From Saposhnikovia divaricata (Eukaryota > Streptophyta > Magnoliopsida > Apiales > Apiaceae), in the NCBI GenBank assembly GCA_036435485.1, contig CM071601.1:184734939-184798938 (forward strand): 64,000 bases of DNA, written 5' to 3'. The number at the start of each line of letters is the position of its first letter. Position 1 is the stretch's first letter. Shown here one piece after another: positions 54,140 through 64,000 of the stretch. A program made the position numbers and the translations under genes. A model generated the notes under the pieces. The model saw only the letters and a list, made by a program, of their open reading frames with translations, was not told the origin of the DNA and did not search any database.

Positions 54140-57073
54140 ATGCGCACTGCTTGGGTTAGAGATAATTCTTCTAGGTTAGTGAGACCGATCGAGTGTTCAT
54201 CCTCGTCTGAATCCGAAACCGTAGACATTCTCGACCCCGTAGTAACCATGGCAGTTTCACTAAAAGATCGTTGTTACCCGACCAGATCATCCCAACCCTC
54301 TTGCATCACCCTACCTCCCGTAAGCGCTAATAATTTCGAAATCAAGGGCCATCAAATCAGTATGTTACCCAATTTTCGCGGGAGTGACGGTGAGGATCCT
54401 TATCTTTTTCTACAAGAATTCGAGGAGGTTTGCGCTTTGCAAAAACTCCAACAGCTTTCCGAGGATGCCATACGGCTTAGACTAATCAACTTCGCCTTAA
54501 AGGATAACGCAAAAAAATGGTTGTATAGTCTACCCGTCAATTCGATATCCACCTGGGAGGGTTTCGTAGTCATCTTTCTTAAAAAATTCTTTCCAAGCCA
54601 CAAGACTACGAAACTCACGAATGAGATTAACCAATTCCGTCAAAAACCCCACGAACCATTTTGGACGTGTTTTGACCGTTTCAAAAATCTTCTATCTCAA
54701 TGTCCCCACCACGGAATCGAAAAATGGAGACTCTGTAAGCTGGTTTACGAGGCCCTAGATAGTTCAACAACCGCGTTGTTGGAATCGATGTGCCAAGGGA
54801 AATTCATGGAGAAAGACGAGGATGCGGGTTGGGCATTCTTCGAAGAATTCGCGGAGAAGACTATGTTGTGGGAATCGACTAGAGAGCCCGCTCGAGAACC
54901 CGAGAAATCGAACGATTCGATTACTAGTATGCATCAAAAGGGTTTACATCAAGTTGGTAATTCTATCGCGACCGAGGCTAAATTAGCCACTCTTACTCGT
55001 CGTCTAGAAGCCTTAGAAACCAACGGCTCCCCTTCCCAAGTATCCATGTGCTCAAAGTTTAATTCGCCCAATCCAGGGATACAAGATGTTCAGCAAGTCA
55101 ATGCGATGTTCCAACCGGGTCCTCGAAATGACCCTTTTGCCCCTACTTATAACCCCGGTTGGAAGAATCACCCGAACTTTTCTTGGAATCAGGGTCAACA
55201 ATCTCATCCCGCACAAATCCAAAATCCCTCATTCCAAAACTTCCAATCTCAACCTCCGGTTTTTCATAAGCCTCAAGCGAATTCCTTTCCCCCGCAAAAT
55301 CATGCTCCTTATCCGACTCCCGCTCCTACCCACCCTCCCGGTTTTTCTGAGACGGATAAGCGGCTTACATCGTTGGAGAAAAGCCTTGAGACGCTTCTAA
55401 AAACCACCACCAATTTGGCTCAGTCGCAACAAACTTTCTTGCAAACTCAAACTCAAGATAGGCAAATCTTAAACGCTCACACCCAAGCCTTATCTAAGTT
55501 AGAGGTCCAGATGAGCCAAATTGCTAATGCCATCCATGAGCGGGAAAAGAATAAGTTCCCGAGTCAAACCGAGGTCAACCCTAAGTTTCCCCTCAACCAA
55601 AGACCTCCCGAAAATATTAATGCCATAATTTCTTTGAGGTCGGGAAATCAGGTTGATAATCAAGTTGGTGTCGAATATCCCGAAGGCGAAGAAGAGCCAA
55701 GTGTTGAACCGAACCCTAGCATTAATCATTCATCTCCCGATTCAACCAAATCTTCTCTTGAACAGCCATCGTCTAGTACACCTTCTTCTTTTAATACTCC
55801 ACTTTTAACATCTCTTCCCGATGTGTCTACTAAACGAGTCTTTAAGCCTAAAGCCCCTTATCCTCAAAGACTCCTCCCTTCCAAACAGTCACCTCAAGTA
55901 GAAAAGATTTTGGAAGTTTTCAAACAAGTCGAGATGAACATTCCTCTTTTAGACGCCATCCAACAAATTCCTTCATATGCCAAGTGTCTAAAAGATTTAT
56001 GTACTCACAAGCGATCCACCCACGTCCCGAAAAAAGCATTTTTGACATCTCATGTCAGTTCAATTCTTTCAAATCAAATTCCCGTGAAATACAAGGACCC
56101 CGGCTGTCCTACAATTTCATGCGTCATAGGTGATACCTTTGTGGACAAAGCTTTACTCGACTTAGGTGCTAGTGTCAATCTCCTTCCATTCTCTGTCTAC
56201 CAAGCCTTAGGGTTAGGTGAGCTTAAAAAGACCAATATGACACTTCAATTAGCTGATCGTTCTGTCAAAATGCCTAAGGGATTAATTGAAGATGTCTTGA
56301 TTAAAATTGGCGATTTTATCTTCCCGGTTGATTTTGTTGTCCTCGAGACTCAACCCGTCATAAATCCTAAGAACCAAATTCCTGTCATCTTAGGAAGACC
56401 TTTTCTTGCTACATCCAATGCCTTGATCAATTGTAGGAATGGTTCGATGAAACTCACTTTCGGAAACATGACCGTTGATCTTAACATTTTCAATGTAGGA
56501 AAAGAACCCAATGAGCTTTACGAACCATCAATAGGGGTTAATGTGGTTAACAAGCTTGCCACATGGTCTAGTTTTGAGGATAGTGAGATTGAGTCTCTTC
56601 TCAAAGAGGATTTCAAAGTCAACTATGCGTCTAATCGAGAGCTTCAGGAATCGTATAGGGATATGACCTCGGAAGAAATGTTAAGAGAGTTAGATGCGGT
56701 TTGTTCCCCGTGGGAGACCCCATCCGAGATTGGTAGTAGTGAGCCTGTCGTTGAGAGTCATGTTGGACCACTTCCTACATTTGACTCGTCATTTTATCAT
56801 CCCGAGTTTGATCAACAGCCTTTAGGAGGAACCGGACCCTCGTCTTCTGTCATTCCTAGTGATTCGACCCCTAACCAGACTTTCACTGTCTCTAATCTGC
56901 TTAAACAAAATGAAGAAGCCTTAAGTTGGTTTAGGGTAAACACTAGTGATGGTTGTACTAATAGGTTGAATGATCCCATGTTGCTGGAGAAAGTCTGTTA
57001 TAATCAAAATGTTCAAATATGTCTTGAGCTTTTCTCGCAGCTTCACCCAAAGTTTCCCACCGGCATCGGCTGA
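54140..57073 (+). CDS. Athila-type gag-protease, about 977 aa, intact
   Basis: The first ATG is 54140 (MRTAWVRDNSSR); the open frame begins slightly upstream. The gag domain at about residues 70-250 has LPNFRGSDGEDPYLFLQEFE, WEGFVVIFLKKFFPSHKTTK and PFWTCFDRFKNLLSQCPHHG. A Pro/Gln/Asn-rich middle follows (YNPGWKNHPNFSWNQGQQ, with a coiled-coil-like segment near 420-470). No CCHC knuckle is visible. The protease near 680 has LLDLGASVNLLPFSVYQALG and VILGRPFLATSNALIN. The last ~160 residues are acidic and Ser-rich, with no domain I recognise; RT would normally start here. The gag and protease are homologous to the autonomous element at 40758 but clearly divergent. The frame has no break. Confidence 0.9.
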   Translation: MRTAWVRDNSSRLVRPIECSSSSESETVDILDPVVTMAVSLKDRCYPTRSSQPSCITLPPVSANNFEIKGHQISMLPNFRGSDGEDPYLFLQEFEEVCALQKLQQLSEDAIRLRLINFALKDNAKKWLYSLPVNSISTWEGFVVIFLKKFFPSHKTTKLTNEINQFRQKPHEPFWTCFDRFKNLLSQCPHHGIEKWRLCKLVYEALDSSTTALLESMCQGKFMEKDEDAGWAFFEEFAEKTMLWESTREPAREPEKSNDSITSMHQKGLHQVGNSIATEAKLATLTRRLEALETNGSPSQVSMCSKFNSPNPGIQDVQQVNAMFQPGPRNDPFAPTYNPGWKNHPNFSWNQGQQSHPAQIQNPSFQNFQSQPPVFHKPQANSFPPQNHAPYPTPAPTHPPGFSETDKRLTSLEKSLETLLKTTTNLAQSQQTFLQTQTQDRQILNAHTQALSKLEVQMSQIANAIHEREKNKFPSQTEVNPKFPLNQRPPENINAIISLRSGNQVDNQVGVEYPEGEEEPSVEPNPSINHSSPDSTKSSLEQPSSSTPSSFNTPLLTSLPDVSTKRVFKPKAPYPQRLLPSKQSPQVEKILEVFKQVEMNIPLLDAIQQIPSYAKCLKDLCTHKRSTHVPKKAFLTSHVSSILSNQIPVKYKDPGCPTISCVIGDTFVDKALLDLGASVNLLPFSVYQALGLGELKKTNMTLQLADRSVKMPKGLIEDVLIKIGDFIFPVDFVVLETQPVINPKNQIPVILGRPFLATSNALINCRNGSMKLTFGNMTVDLNIFNVGKEPNELYEPSIGVNVVNKLATWSSFEDSEIESLLKEDFKVNYASNRELQESYRDMTSEEMLRELDAVCSPWETPSEIGSSEPVVESHVGPLPTFDSSFYHPEFDQQPLGGTGPSSSVIPSDSTPNQTFTVSNLLKQNEEALSWFRVNTSDGCTNRLNDPMLLEKVCYNQNVQICLELFSQLHPKFPTGIG

Positions 57074-58443
57074 GTCGGTTTTTCTTCTGTTACCTCCCCC
57101 CGAGAAATTCAGGTATGGGGGAATTTGTATGTGTGAGTTGTTTTTCTTTCTTGTTTTTTTTGAAGTTTGTCATCTCCCGACATCCATTATCAGGTATTTC
57201 TTCCTCTTTCTTTCATTCTCGTTCATTGTGCATACATTGAGGACAATGCATGATTTAGGTATGGGGGAGGGTTTTAGTGTAAATACATAAAATTGAAAAA
57301 TCCAAAAAAATTAAAAAATTTTAAAATCCAAAAATAGAGATATTTTAGCTTAGTTGTCCTTCCCACTCTTTGAATTCTAGAACTAGTTGGTGTTGACTAT
57401 TTTTCGAAAATTATATGTATAAATACCTTTAGATAATTTGAACGTAGTCAGGTAAGGTTTTCCTCATGAAACTTGTGTCGAACAAATTTTTGCTTAAAAG
57501 ACCAAGACGGCACATTTGCACAAGACTTTTGATGGAAAAATTGTATAGGAATGTTATTCGATACCTGAGAGAGAACCCACATGTTAGAACAATGTCGAAT
57601 CAAACCTTTGCGAAATTTGGTTCGTATAGTGATATATATATATAAAAAAAAAATAATAAAAAAATAAAAAAAAAAATAAAAAAAAAAATAAAAAAAAAAT
57701 ATAAAAAAAAAAAAGAGAAAAGAAAAAGAGTCAATAAATGTTTGAAATTGTTGAGTGCTAGTGTAATAATAAATTCTTAGTAGGGAAATCGGCTAGGTTG
57801 GGCTCATTAATAACCCGAGTAAGTAAGTCCGAGGGGACTTTGTGCCTAGCAACCTAAGGTCCTTTGTGATCTGGGATTGTTGACCTAAAACTCGCTAAAT
57901 GGGTATTGATGCAAAAGTCTTTTGGGACCTCAACCATTGCACGGTCGGTCTAACTACTAAGAACGTGAAGTTTGGCTAGATACTTGTTCTGATAGAGATT
58001 GGGTCAGTTCAATATTGGTTGAAAAAGAGAAAATATTCATATGCAGTTTATCCATCAAAGGCCTTAAATTCACTACACACCTTGGGATTTTGTGCAAATT
58101 TTTAGTCTAATCATGTGGATTGTGGGAACCTATAATTTGGCTATTATTAGAATAATCTTTCAGGCATATATTTTCCAACAAAATTGTTTTGTTGACACCA
58201 ATGAAAGCTAGAGTAAAAGAGGAAAGTTGGATACTTGCTGATTTATCTCAAAGATTTTATGGGTATATCTTCTGTAAACCCTTAGGAGACAACACTCCTC
58301 CTGTAGAGATCGTCTATAGGTTTAACGGGTTGGTAAACCTAAAATTACCCGTCACACCTACGAAAAGGAGTATAGGATTGTTTTTCTAGATTTTTCTTTT
58401 TTGTTTTACTCGAGGACGAGCAAAAGATAGGTATGGGGGCATT
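57074..58443 (+). other. Young Athila-type 3' non-coding region
   Basis: No coding frame. It contains three GGTATGGGGG purine modules (57112-57121; 57258-57267 after CATTGAGGACAATG; 58430-58439 after CGAGGACGAGC, the last serving as PPT) and an A-rich tract at 57640-57730. Confidence 0.75.
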
Positions 58444-60960
58444 TGATAAGTGCATAATTTTGCATATTTTTATTGCCTATTTATTGCTTGTATTCGTATT
58501 TTATTAAATTATTTTGTTGCGTTTCAGGAAAATTCGAGAAAACTGAAGAAACGGCAAAATAAAGAAATAAATGACAAAAGAAGGAAAGGAAGGACCAAAA
58601 TAGAAGAAAGAGGAAAGATAATGGAGGGTGGTGCACATTTTACCAAAACCAAGTGGAAGGCTAGGATTTAGCCAACCAAAAATGAAACCAATGGCCAAGA
58701 TTCAATCTAACCTACCTAAAACCCTAATCTTTTCCTATAAATACCCACCATTCCTTCATTTGTAAACATTCCATTAGGCATTAGGCCTTAGAATTAAAAT
58801 TAAGTTCATCTCCCAAATTATAGTTGTAATTGTAATTTTCTTGTAAACACTTTTCATTTCTATGCAATTTTCAAGTTTCATTTTAATTCTTGCATCCCTC
58901 TTTCATTTTATTTTTCTTGTTCTTCATTTCGTTATTTTCGTAAATTCTCGGGTGGATAAAGTAGCGACGCTAACCACACGGGATTGAAAGTATCGATTTG
59001 AAGAATTTGTTTTCGTAGTTTTAAATTTCCGTTTTTAATATTAGTTATGCCCCTTTAAATCTCAATTTTATTGTGGGCCATTTATTTCTAAATCATCATT
59101 TTAGTATAATTATAATTTTAAATTTCATAATTAATCTCTTTAATTTCGTATGTAATTTAAAAAAAAAAAAACAAAATCGACAAAAACATTTTATTTTTAT
59201 AATTTTTTTTTTATTTTTTATTTTTTATTTTTTTTTTCAGTTCGTTTTTCTCTGTTTTATTATGTTAAATTCGAAGCCAGTATCTTCATAAAATTCCCTC
59301 CCCTGTTTCTTCCTTTTATTCCAAACCCAGCATACCTCTTTTTTTATCTTCTTTTTCTTCTCATCTCCGATTATAACAAACCCCTATCTCTCTCATTATC
59401 TTTCATCTTTCTCCACCCTCCTCCTTATTTCCCCTCTCCCTCCTTTAATTTCTTTCGTTATTAAACCCAATCTCCATCTCCCCTCTCTTTTCATTTTCCA
59501 CAAATCCAAGCATTTACCCCTTTCTTTTTAGGCTTCGAATTATTGTTAATTGCTGGGGGAAGGGATTTGAAGTCTGTGTCGATTCTAAGTTTTGTTATGA
59601 ATATGTTCTGAGTTCGTGAGCTGAGTTGACTGGGTCTTTTCCAATTACTGAGTTGATGTCCGAGTGATGCTATCGAGTTTTCTGTTTTTAATCATGAAGT
59701 TCTTAGTTGCTGTTTCCTTTTGTTTTCTGCGATTTGTCGATTGATTGTAACTGAGTATTGGTTTGTTAATTTATGTTGCTAAGTCGAGTAGATGGTTTTC
59801 GATTTTGGTTTATGATAATGCACGAAGTTGAAGTCTGGTTTTGCGAGTTATTGCTGTGCTGCAGTCGGGAATAATTCACAAGTTTTGTGTTTGTTGTTAT
59901 TCTGTAAACACGTCGAAGTTTTAATAATTTGTGTTTGTTGTTATTTTTGTTTGTTTTCGAGCGAGACACACCTTACCTCTCTTGTTTGCTGTTGTTCGCT
60001 CTAGAGTCTGAGTTCGTGGGTTGAATTGAGTCCATTTGGTGCCGTATTCAAATCGTTTTATCGGTTGTGTCAAGTCGATTATGTGAAGTTCATAGGTTCT
60101 AACAGTTCGAGTTTTATGAATTTTTAAGCCGAGTTCATTTTGCTGATTGTATGATTTTCTCAGTTTGTTAGTGAATTGTCCTGTTACTGATTTCATGTTT
60201 TTGTGGTTTGGGTTTGTTTTGTTAATGGCTGAGTCGACATTAAGTCCTTGTTTACCGAGTTTTTGGTTTAATTTCTGGTATCCGTTTTGTGCTGTGAATT
60301 CTGTTTGTTGGCTGTGCAATTTTAAGTAGTGTGAGTTTATTTTATTGCTGAGTTTTGCTGTGTCTCTCATTCTCTGGGTCGATTTCCACGTTTGTTGCTG
60401 TCAAAATTCTGTCGAGTAATGTAGCTGGCTGTCAATGGGATGTTTTTCCTGTGTTGTTGTGATTTTTGTTTGAGTTTATAACAAGTGTGGTGACTGCTTT
60501 GTTTTAGTAGTGGTTGTAGTGTGTGTGGTTAAAAAAAAAAAATAATAAAAAAATAATAAAAATTTGTAGAATAATTACCGTTTGCTCTTTTTATTTTTAG
60601 AATAATAATTGTAAATTTTCTTTTTGTATTTAATTAATAAAATCAACATTTTCTAAAATTCATGTAATTAATTTCTTAGAATAAAATCTAGCTTTAATCC
60701 AAATTTGGAAATTTTAGAATAATTTAATTTTTATTCTTTTCACATTTAATTAGTTAGAATAATTTGTTGTAAATAATTCAAATTTTCATTTAGGAAATAA
60801 AAAGCATAAAATCAAATTATCAAAAATTCCAACTTGTTCTAATTCGCCTAAATTAGAAATTAAGGTTTTGTGAAAAAATTATTCCCTGTGGACCGAATCA
60901 TAAATACTAAAACGATGATCGTGCGCTTGCGATTTTAATTGTATCATTTCCGCCACATCA
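58444..60960 (+). repeat. Young Athila-type 3' LTR
   Basis: It is 2517 bp, nearly identical to 50825-53339. Confidence 0.95.
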
Positions 60961-62271
60961 TTCATCAACATCTTCAAGTCCAGTTATTTTCTTGTCATCA
61001 AATGACACATGAATAGATTCCATAATCACCTTTGTTCTCAGATTATAAACTCTGAATGCCTTGGTTGACACTGGATAGCCAACAAAAATTCCTTCATCTG
61101 CTTTCAACTCAAATTTGGTCAACTGTTCAGGATGAGTTTTCAACACAAAGCATTTACACCCAAAAATATGAAAATATTTCAGGTTTGGCTTCTTTTCCCT
61201 CACCATCTCATATGGTGTTTTTCCATGCTTATTGATTAGTGTGGCATTTTGAGTAAAACAGGCTGTTTGAACTGCTTCTTCCCAGAAATAGGTTGGCAAT
61301 TTTGCTTCATCAAGCATAGTTCTGGCAGCTTCTATCAAAGTTTTGTTCTTCCTCTCAACTACACCATTTTGCTGTGGAGTTCGAGGTGCAGAAAACTCTT
61401 GCTTCAATCCTCTGTTCTTGCAGAATTCTTCCATTGTTGCATTCCTGAATTCAGTTCCATTATCACTCCTGATTATTTTGACTTTGTGTTTTGATCCTTT
61501 GTCCAGCAACTTTACATGCTCCATCAGAGTTAATGCAGTTTCATCCTTCTTTGCTAGAGAATACACCCAGGTACATCTGGTGTGTTCATCAACAATGACT
61601 AGAGCATATTTCTTTCTTCCAATTGACAAGACATTCACTGGTCCAATGAGATCAACATGTAGAAGATGATATGGATCAACAATTGAAGATTCAGACTTGC
61701 TCTTGAAAGAAGTCTTCCTCTGTTTGGCCTTTTGACATGAATCACACAGACCATCAACATTTACCAAAGACTTTGGAAGTCCTCTAACAAGATCCTTTCT
61801 TATCAGCTCATTGATGTTGTTCAGATTCAAATGAGAGAGTTTCTTATGCCACTTCCAACTCTCTTCATTGGACATTCTTGTTGACAGGCACATAGTTTTT
61901 CCATCAGAGTTTGTCAACAGGCTTGCTTCATAGATATTGTTGCGTCTTTGTCCAACTAAAACAACTTTCCCTGTGGTTTTGCTGATAACCTCACAGTATT
62001 CAGGTTGAAAATCTACATGAAAACCTCTGTCATAGGTTTGACTCACATATAGCAGATCATGCTTGAGTCCTGGAACCAGAGCTACATTTGTGATGATGAC
62101 ACTTCCAAGATTGATATTGCCATATCCCAGAGTATGTCCTATGTTGCCATCTCCATAGGAAACTTTTGGGCCAGCCTTCTCCACATACTCTGATAGCAGG
62201 GCTTTATTTCCAGTCATGTGTCCTGAACATCCACTGTCCACGACTAGGATACTCTCCCTGATGCCCTGCAA
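60961..62271 (-). pseudogene. Copia 3 protease and integrase
   Basis: At its N-terminus the protease motif is VVDSGCSGHMTGN. The integrase zinc region has WHKKLSHLNLNNINELIRK and CDSCQKAK. The core has LLHVDLIGPVNVLS (D), KIIRSDNGTEFRNA (D) and TPQQNGVVERKNKTLIEAAR (E), then GKTPYEMVREKKPNLKYFHI and FVGYPVSTKAFRVYN. The domain is intact across about 430 residues. It joins in frame to 50824 after removal of the young Athila element. The gag frame upstream is in a different phase. Long, spaced gag and linker regions suggest a SIRE-like Copia. Confidence 0.92.
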
Positions 62272-62281
62272 TCACAAACAA

Positions 62282-62728
62282 TTACTGAAGATTAGATTTA
62301 AGGATCCAGACTTGCTTGGATCCTTTGGCTTTCTTAATTTTGTTAGCTTTAGCAGCGGAATTTACACTATCAGAGTTTAAGCTAACTTTATCAGAGTTTA
62401 CACTTGCAGAATTAACCCTAACCCATTTCAGATTAGGTTTCAGTTCATAGTAATTATGATAAATAGCATGATAATTTCTGCAAGTATAAATAGAATGCCA
62501 AGTGCTTCCGCAGTGTTTGCATAAAGTATGTGGTCTAGTTCTAACATTATCTTTCTTTACTTCAGACTTGGAAGGTAAAGAATTAATGTTTTTGTTCTTC
62601 CTGCAAAAACTAGCAAGATGGTTAGTGCTACCACAGCTATGACATGTCTTTCTTGGAGCTAAAGTAGCAAGCATTGGATAATTACCTTGAGTGATGCCTA
62701 CTTTACCATTTCTGTTCTTTCTAGACAC
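62282..62728 (-). pseudogene. Copia 3 second zinc-knuckle segment
   Basis: Two further Cys/His clusters are present, CHSCGSTNHLASFC and CKHCGSTWHSIYTC, within a basic Ser/Asn-rich segment. It is in phase with the gag frame upstream and separated from it by an in-frame TAA (62774-62776). It ends at a stop at 62282 and is out of phase with the protease frame. Confidence 0.8.
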
Positions 62729-62773
62729 TTTCTGTTTCTTAACAGATTTTAACTCCTTAAGCTTATGCTTGAG

Positions 62774-64000
62774 TTATTTATCTGTCATTAAACCAATATT
62801 AACCTGTTTAACACTAGTTTTTACTGGTTCTTTCTTAACAGCTTCTTTTCCACATTCAAACCTAGGTTCACTTATTCCATTAACAAATGTTCCAAATTTC
62901 TTAGGTGGAAGAGGTGGTCTAATCTTGACTGTATTCTGAAACCCAAGTTCATCTTCCTTAGAATAACCTAGACCTACAGTATCAGATTGAAAAACTTCTT
63001 GAGTGTCTTTTCCAGAGTGAGTCCAAGTTTTAATAATGTGATTTGCCTTCTCCAATTCAGATTCTAGTTGTTTATACTTACTTAACAACTCTTGTTCAAG
63101 ATAGACAGCATCATCTCTCTCCTTTTGAACTTGCTGCATGTTAGCAAGTTTCTCTTCTACAACCTTATTTCTCTCTTTGAGTTCAGAATTCTCAGTTTTG
63201 ATTCTCTCATTCTCTAAAGTCTGATCCCTATAACTGATATGCAAAGCCTTAAGATATATTCTCAATTCAGTTATATCATCAGTATTATAAGCATAGGTAG
63301 TTAGAGGTACCTTGTTTTCAGAATCTTCAGCTTCATCAACAGTAGTAGCCATGAGAGCATAGTTCACATCCTCATCTGAGTCAGAGGTGTCTGCCCAATC
63401 TCTGCCTTTAGTGAAGAGTGCCTTCTCAGTTTTACCCTTCTTGCACTCAGGAGCATAGTGACCCATCTCCTTACACTTGTAGCATTGAATCTCAGACTTG
63501 TCTCTCTTCCCAGATTTGGTATCCTTTCTCTCAGATTTGCTGAAATTCTTCCTGTCAGACTTTGAATCATTCTTGGAGAATTTCTTTCCCTTCTTGAAGT
63601 TCTTGAATCCCATCTTCTTGAAGGTCTTTACCATCAAAGCAGCCATTTGCATCATTTCCTCATCATCTTCAGAATCAGATGGTCCATCTATATTTGAGTC
63701 AACATCAGAGTTTGATGACTCATTTTCAGAATGAATGACCAAAGCTTTTCCTTTTGCTTTCTTCCTTGATGCTTCCCTCTTTGAGGGTCTTTCTTCAACT
63801 CTTAGAGCAACAGACTTTGACTTCCTGTCTGATCTTCTGCTTCTCTGTTCCATTTCCAGTTCATGAGTCTTGAGCAACCCATAGATCTCATCAATATCAG
63901 TGTCAGCCAGATCATAGTTGTCTCTAATAGTGATTGTCTTAACATCCCACTTTTCAGGTAGAGAAAGAAGAAACTTGAGATTTGAATCTTCTAGATCATA
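62774..64000 (-). pseudogene. Copia 3 gag, open at the window edge
   Basis: The frame stays open to the right edge; visible upstream residues include LPEKWDVKTITIRDNYDLAD and IDEIYGLLKTHELEMEQR, the end of a UBN2-type gag. A Lys/Arg-rich stretch, a CCHC knuckle (CYKCKEMGHYAPEC) and a coiled coil rich in Glu/Lys follow (about 63020-63290). It stops at TAA 62774-62776, probably premature. The 5' LTR lies beyond the window. Confidence 0.85.

Larger units (their letters stand above)
50825..60960 (+). mobile_element. Athila-type non-autonomous gag-protease retrotransposon, very young
   Basis: LTRs of 2515 and 2517 bp (50825-53339, 58444-60960) start TGATAAG and end CCACATCA. The target duplication TTCAT is at 50820-50824 and 60961-60965. 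The order is 5' LTR, PBS, leader, one 978-codon gag-protease frame, a 1.4-kb non-coding 3' region, PPT, 3' LTR. I count three substitutions and one A-run length change between the LTRs. There is no RT, RNase H or integrase. It is inserted in Copia 3. Confidence 0.96.

Noticed and set aside
54140..57073. Reading the gag-protease frame as a host gene
   Set aside because: It lies between LTRs with PBS and PPT, and its gag and DLGAS protease blocks match the Athila polyprotein at 40758.
1..64000. rRNA genes, functional tRNA genes or organelle DNA insertions
   Set aside because: No rRNA-like blocks or complete tRNA cloverleaf were seen; tRNA-like boxes occur only in the SINE and SINE-like segments.

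Overview
This is a nuclear window from a flowering plant, most likely a eudicot. The evidence is spliced genes with GT-AG introns, a P-class PPR gene closely resembling Arabidopsis At5g48730 (from memory), an F-box fragment, plant-type telomere-like repeats, and Copia, Athila and Tat retrotransposons primed by initiator tRNA-Met or a TGGCGCCG-type tRNA. There is no operon, plasmid or phage content. I cannot name the species.

Layout. 1-4.4 kb is AT-rich intergenic DNA with a CACTA-type terminus, a hAT-like MITE, microsatellites and a MULE-like TIR element filled with ACGT palindromes. 4.43-9.64 kb is a Copia element on the minus strand with 379-bp LTRs, inserted in a small tandem duplication. 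10.2-11.55 kb holds Emigrant-like MITE ends. 11.68-15.59 kb is the one convincing host gene: three exons encoding a 468-aa PPR protein, with MITEs in both introns and a probable 3'UTR intron. 17.4-18.3 kb has tandem repeats and an F-box fragment carrying an in-frame 42-bp minisatellite. 18.73-18.96 kb is a tRNA-derived SINE.

19.1-29.1 kb is a tandem duplication whose second copy was split by a probable Helitron (20619-28798). The Helitron contains a Tat-like gag-protease element with identical 517-bp LTRs, no RT or integrase, and hairpin-forming tandem repeats in its 3' region. A 5'-truncated LINE follows (29203-32130), then a degenerate F-box-associated-like fragment and a decayed second Copia (33.06-37.77 kb) cut by a chromovirus-like LTR fragment.

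From 38.8 kb to the right edge the backbone is one minus-strand Copia with a long gag (SIRE-like). Two Athila-type elements split it, each with a clean 5-bp target duplication. The first (39271-50283) is full-length, with gag-pol broken by two in-frame stops and LTRs about 0.9% diverged. The second (50825-60960) encodes only gag and protease yet has LTRs differing by about 3 substitutions in 2.5 kb.

Theme: the two youngest insertions, judged by LTR identity, both lack their own reverse transcriptase and integrase but keep a long intact gag-protease frame. This suggests recent mobilisation in trans by autonomous relatives elsewhere. LTR differences were counted by eye.
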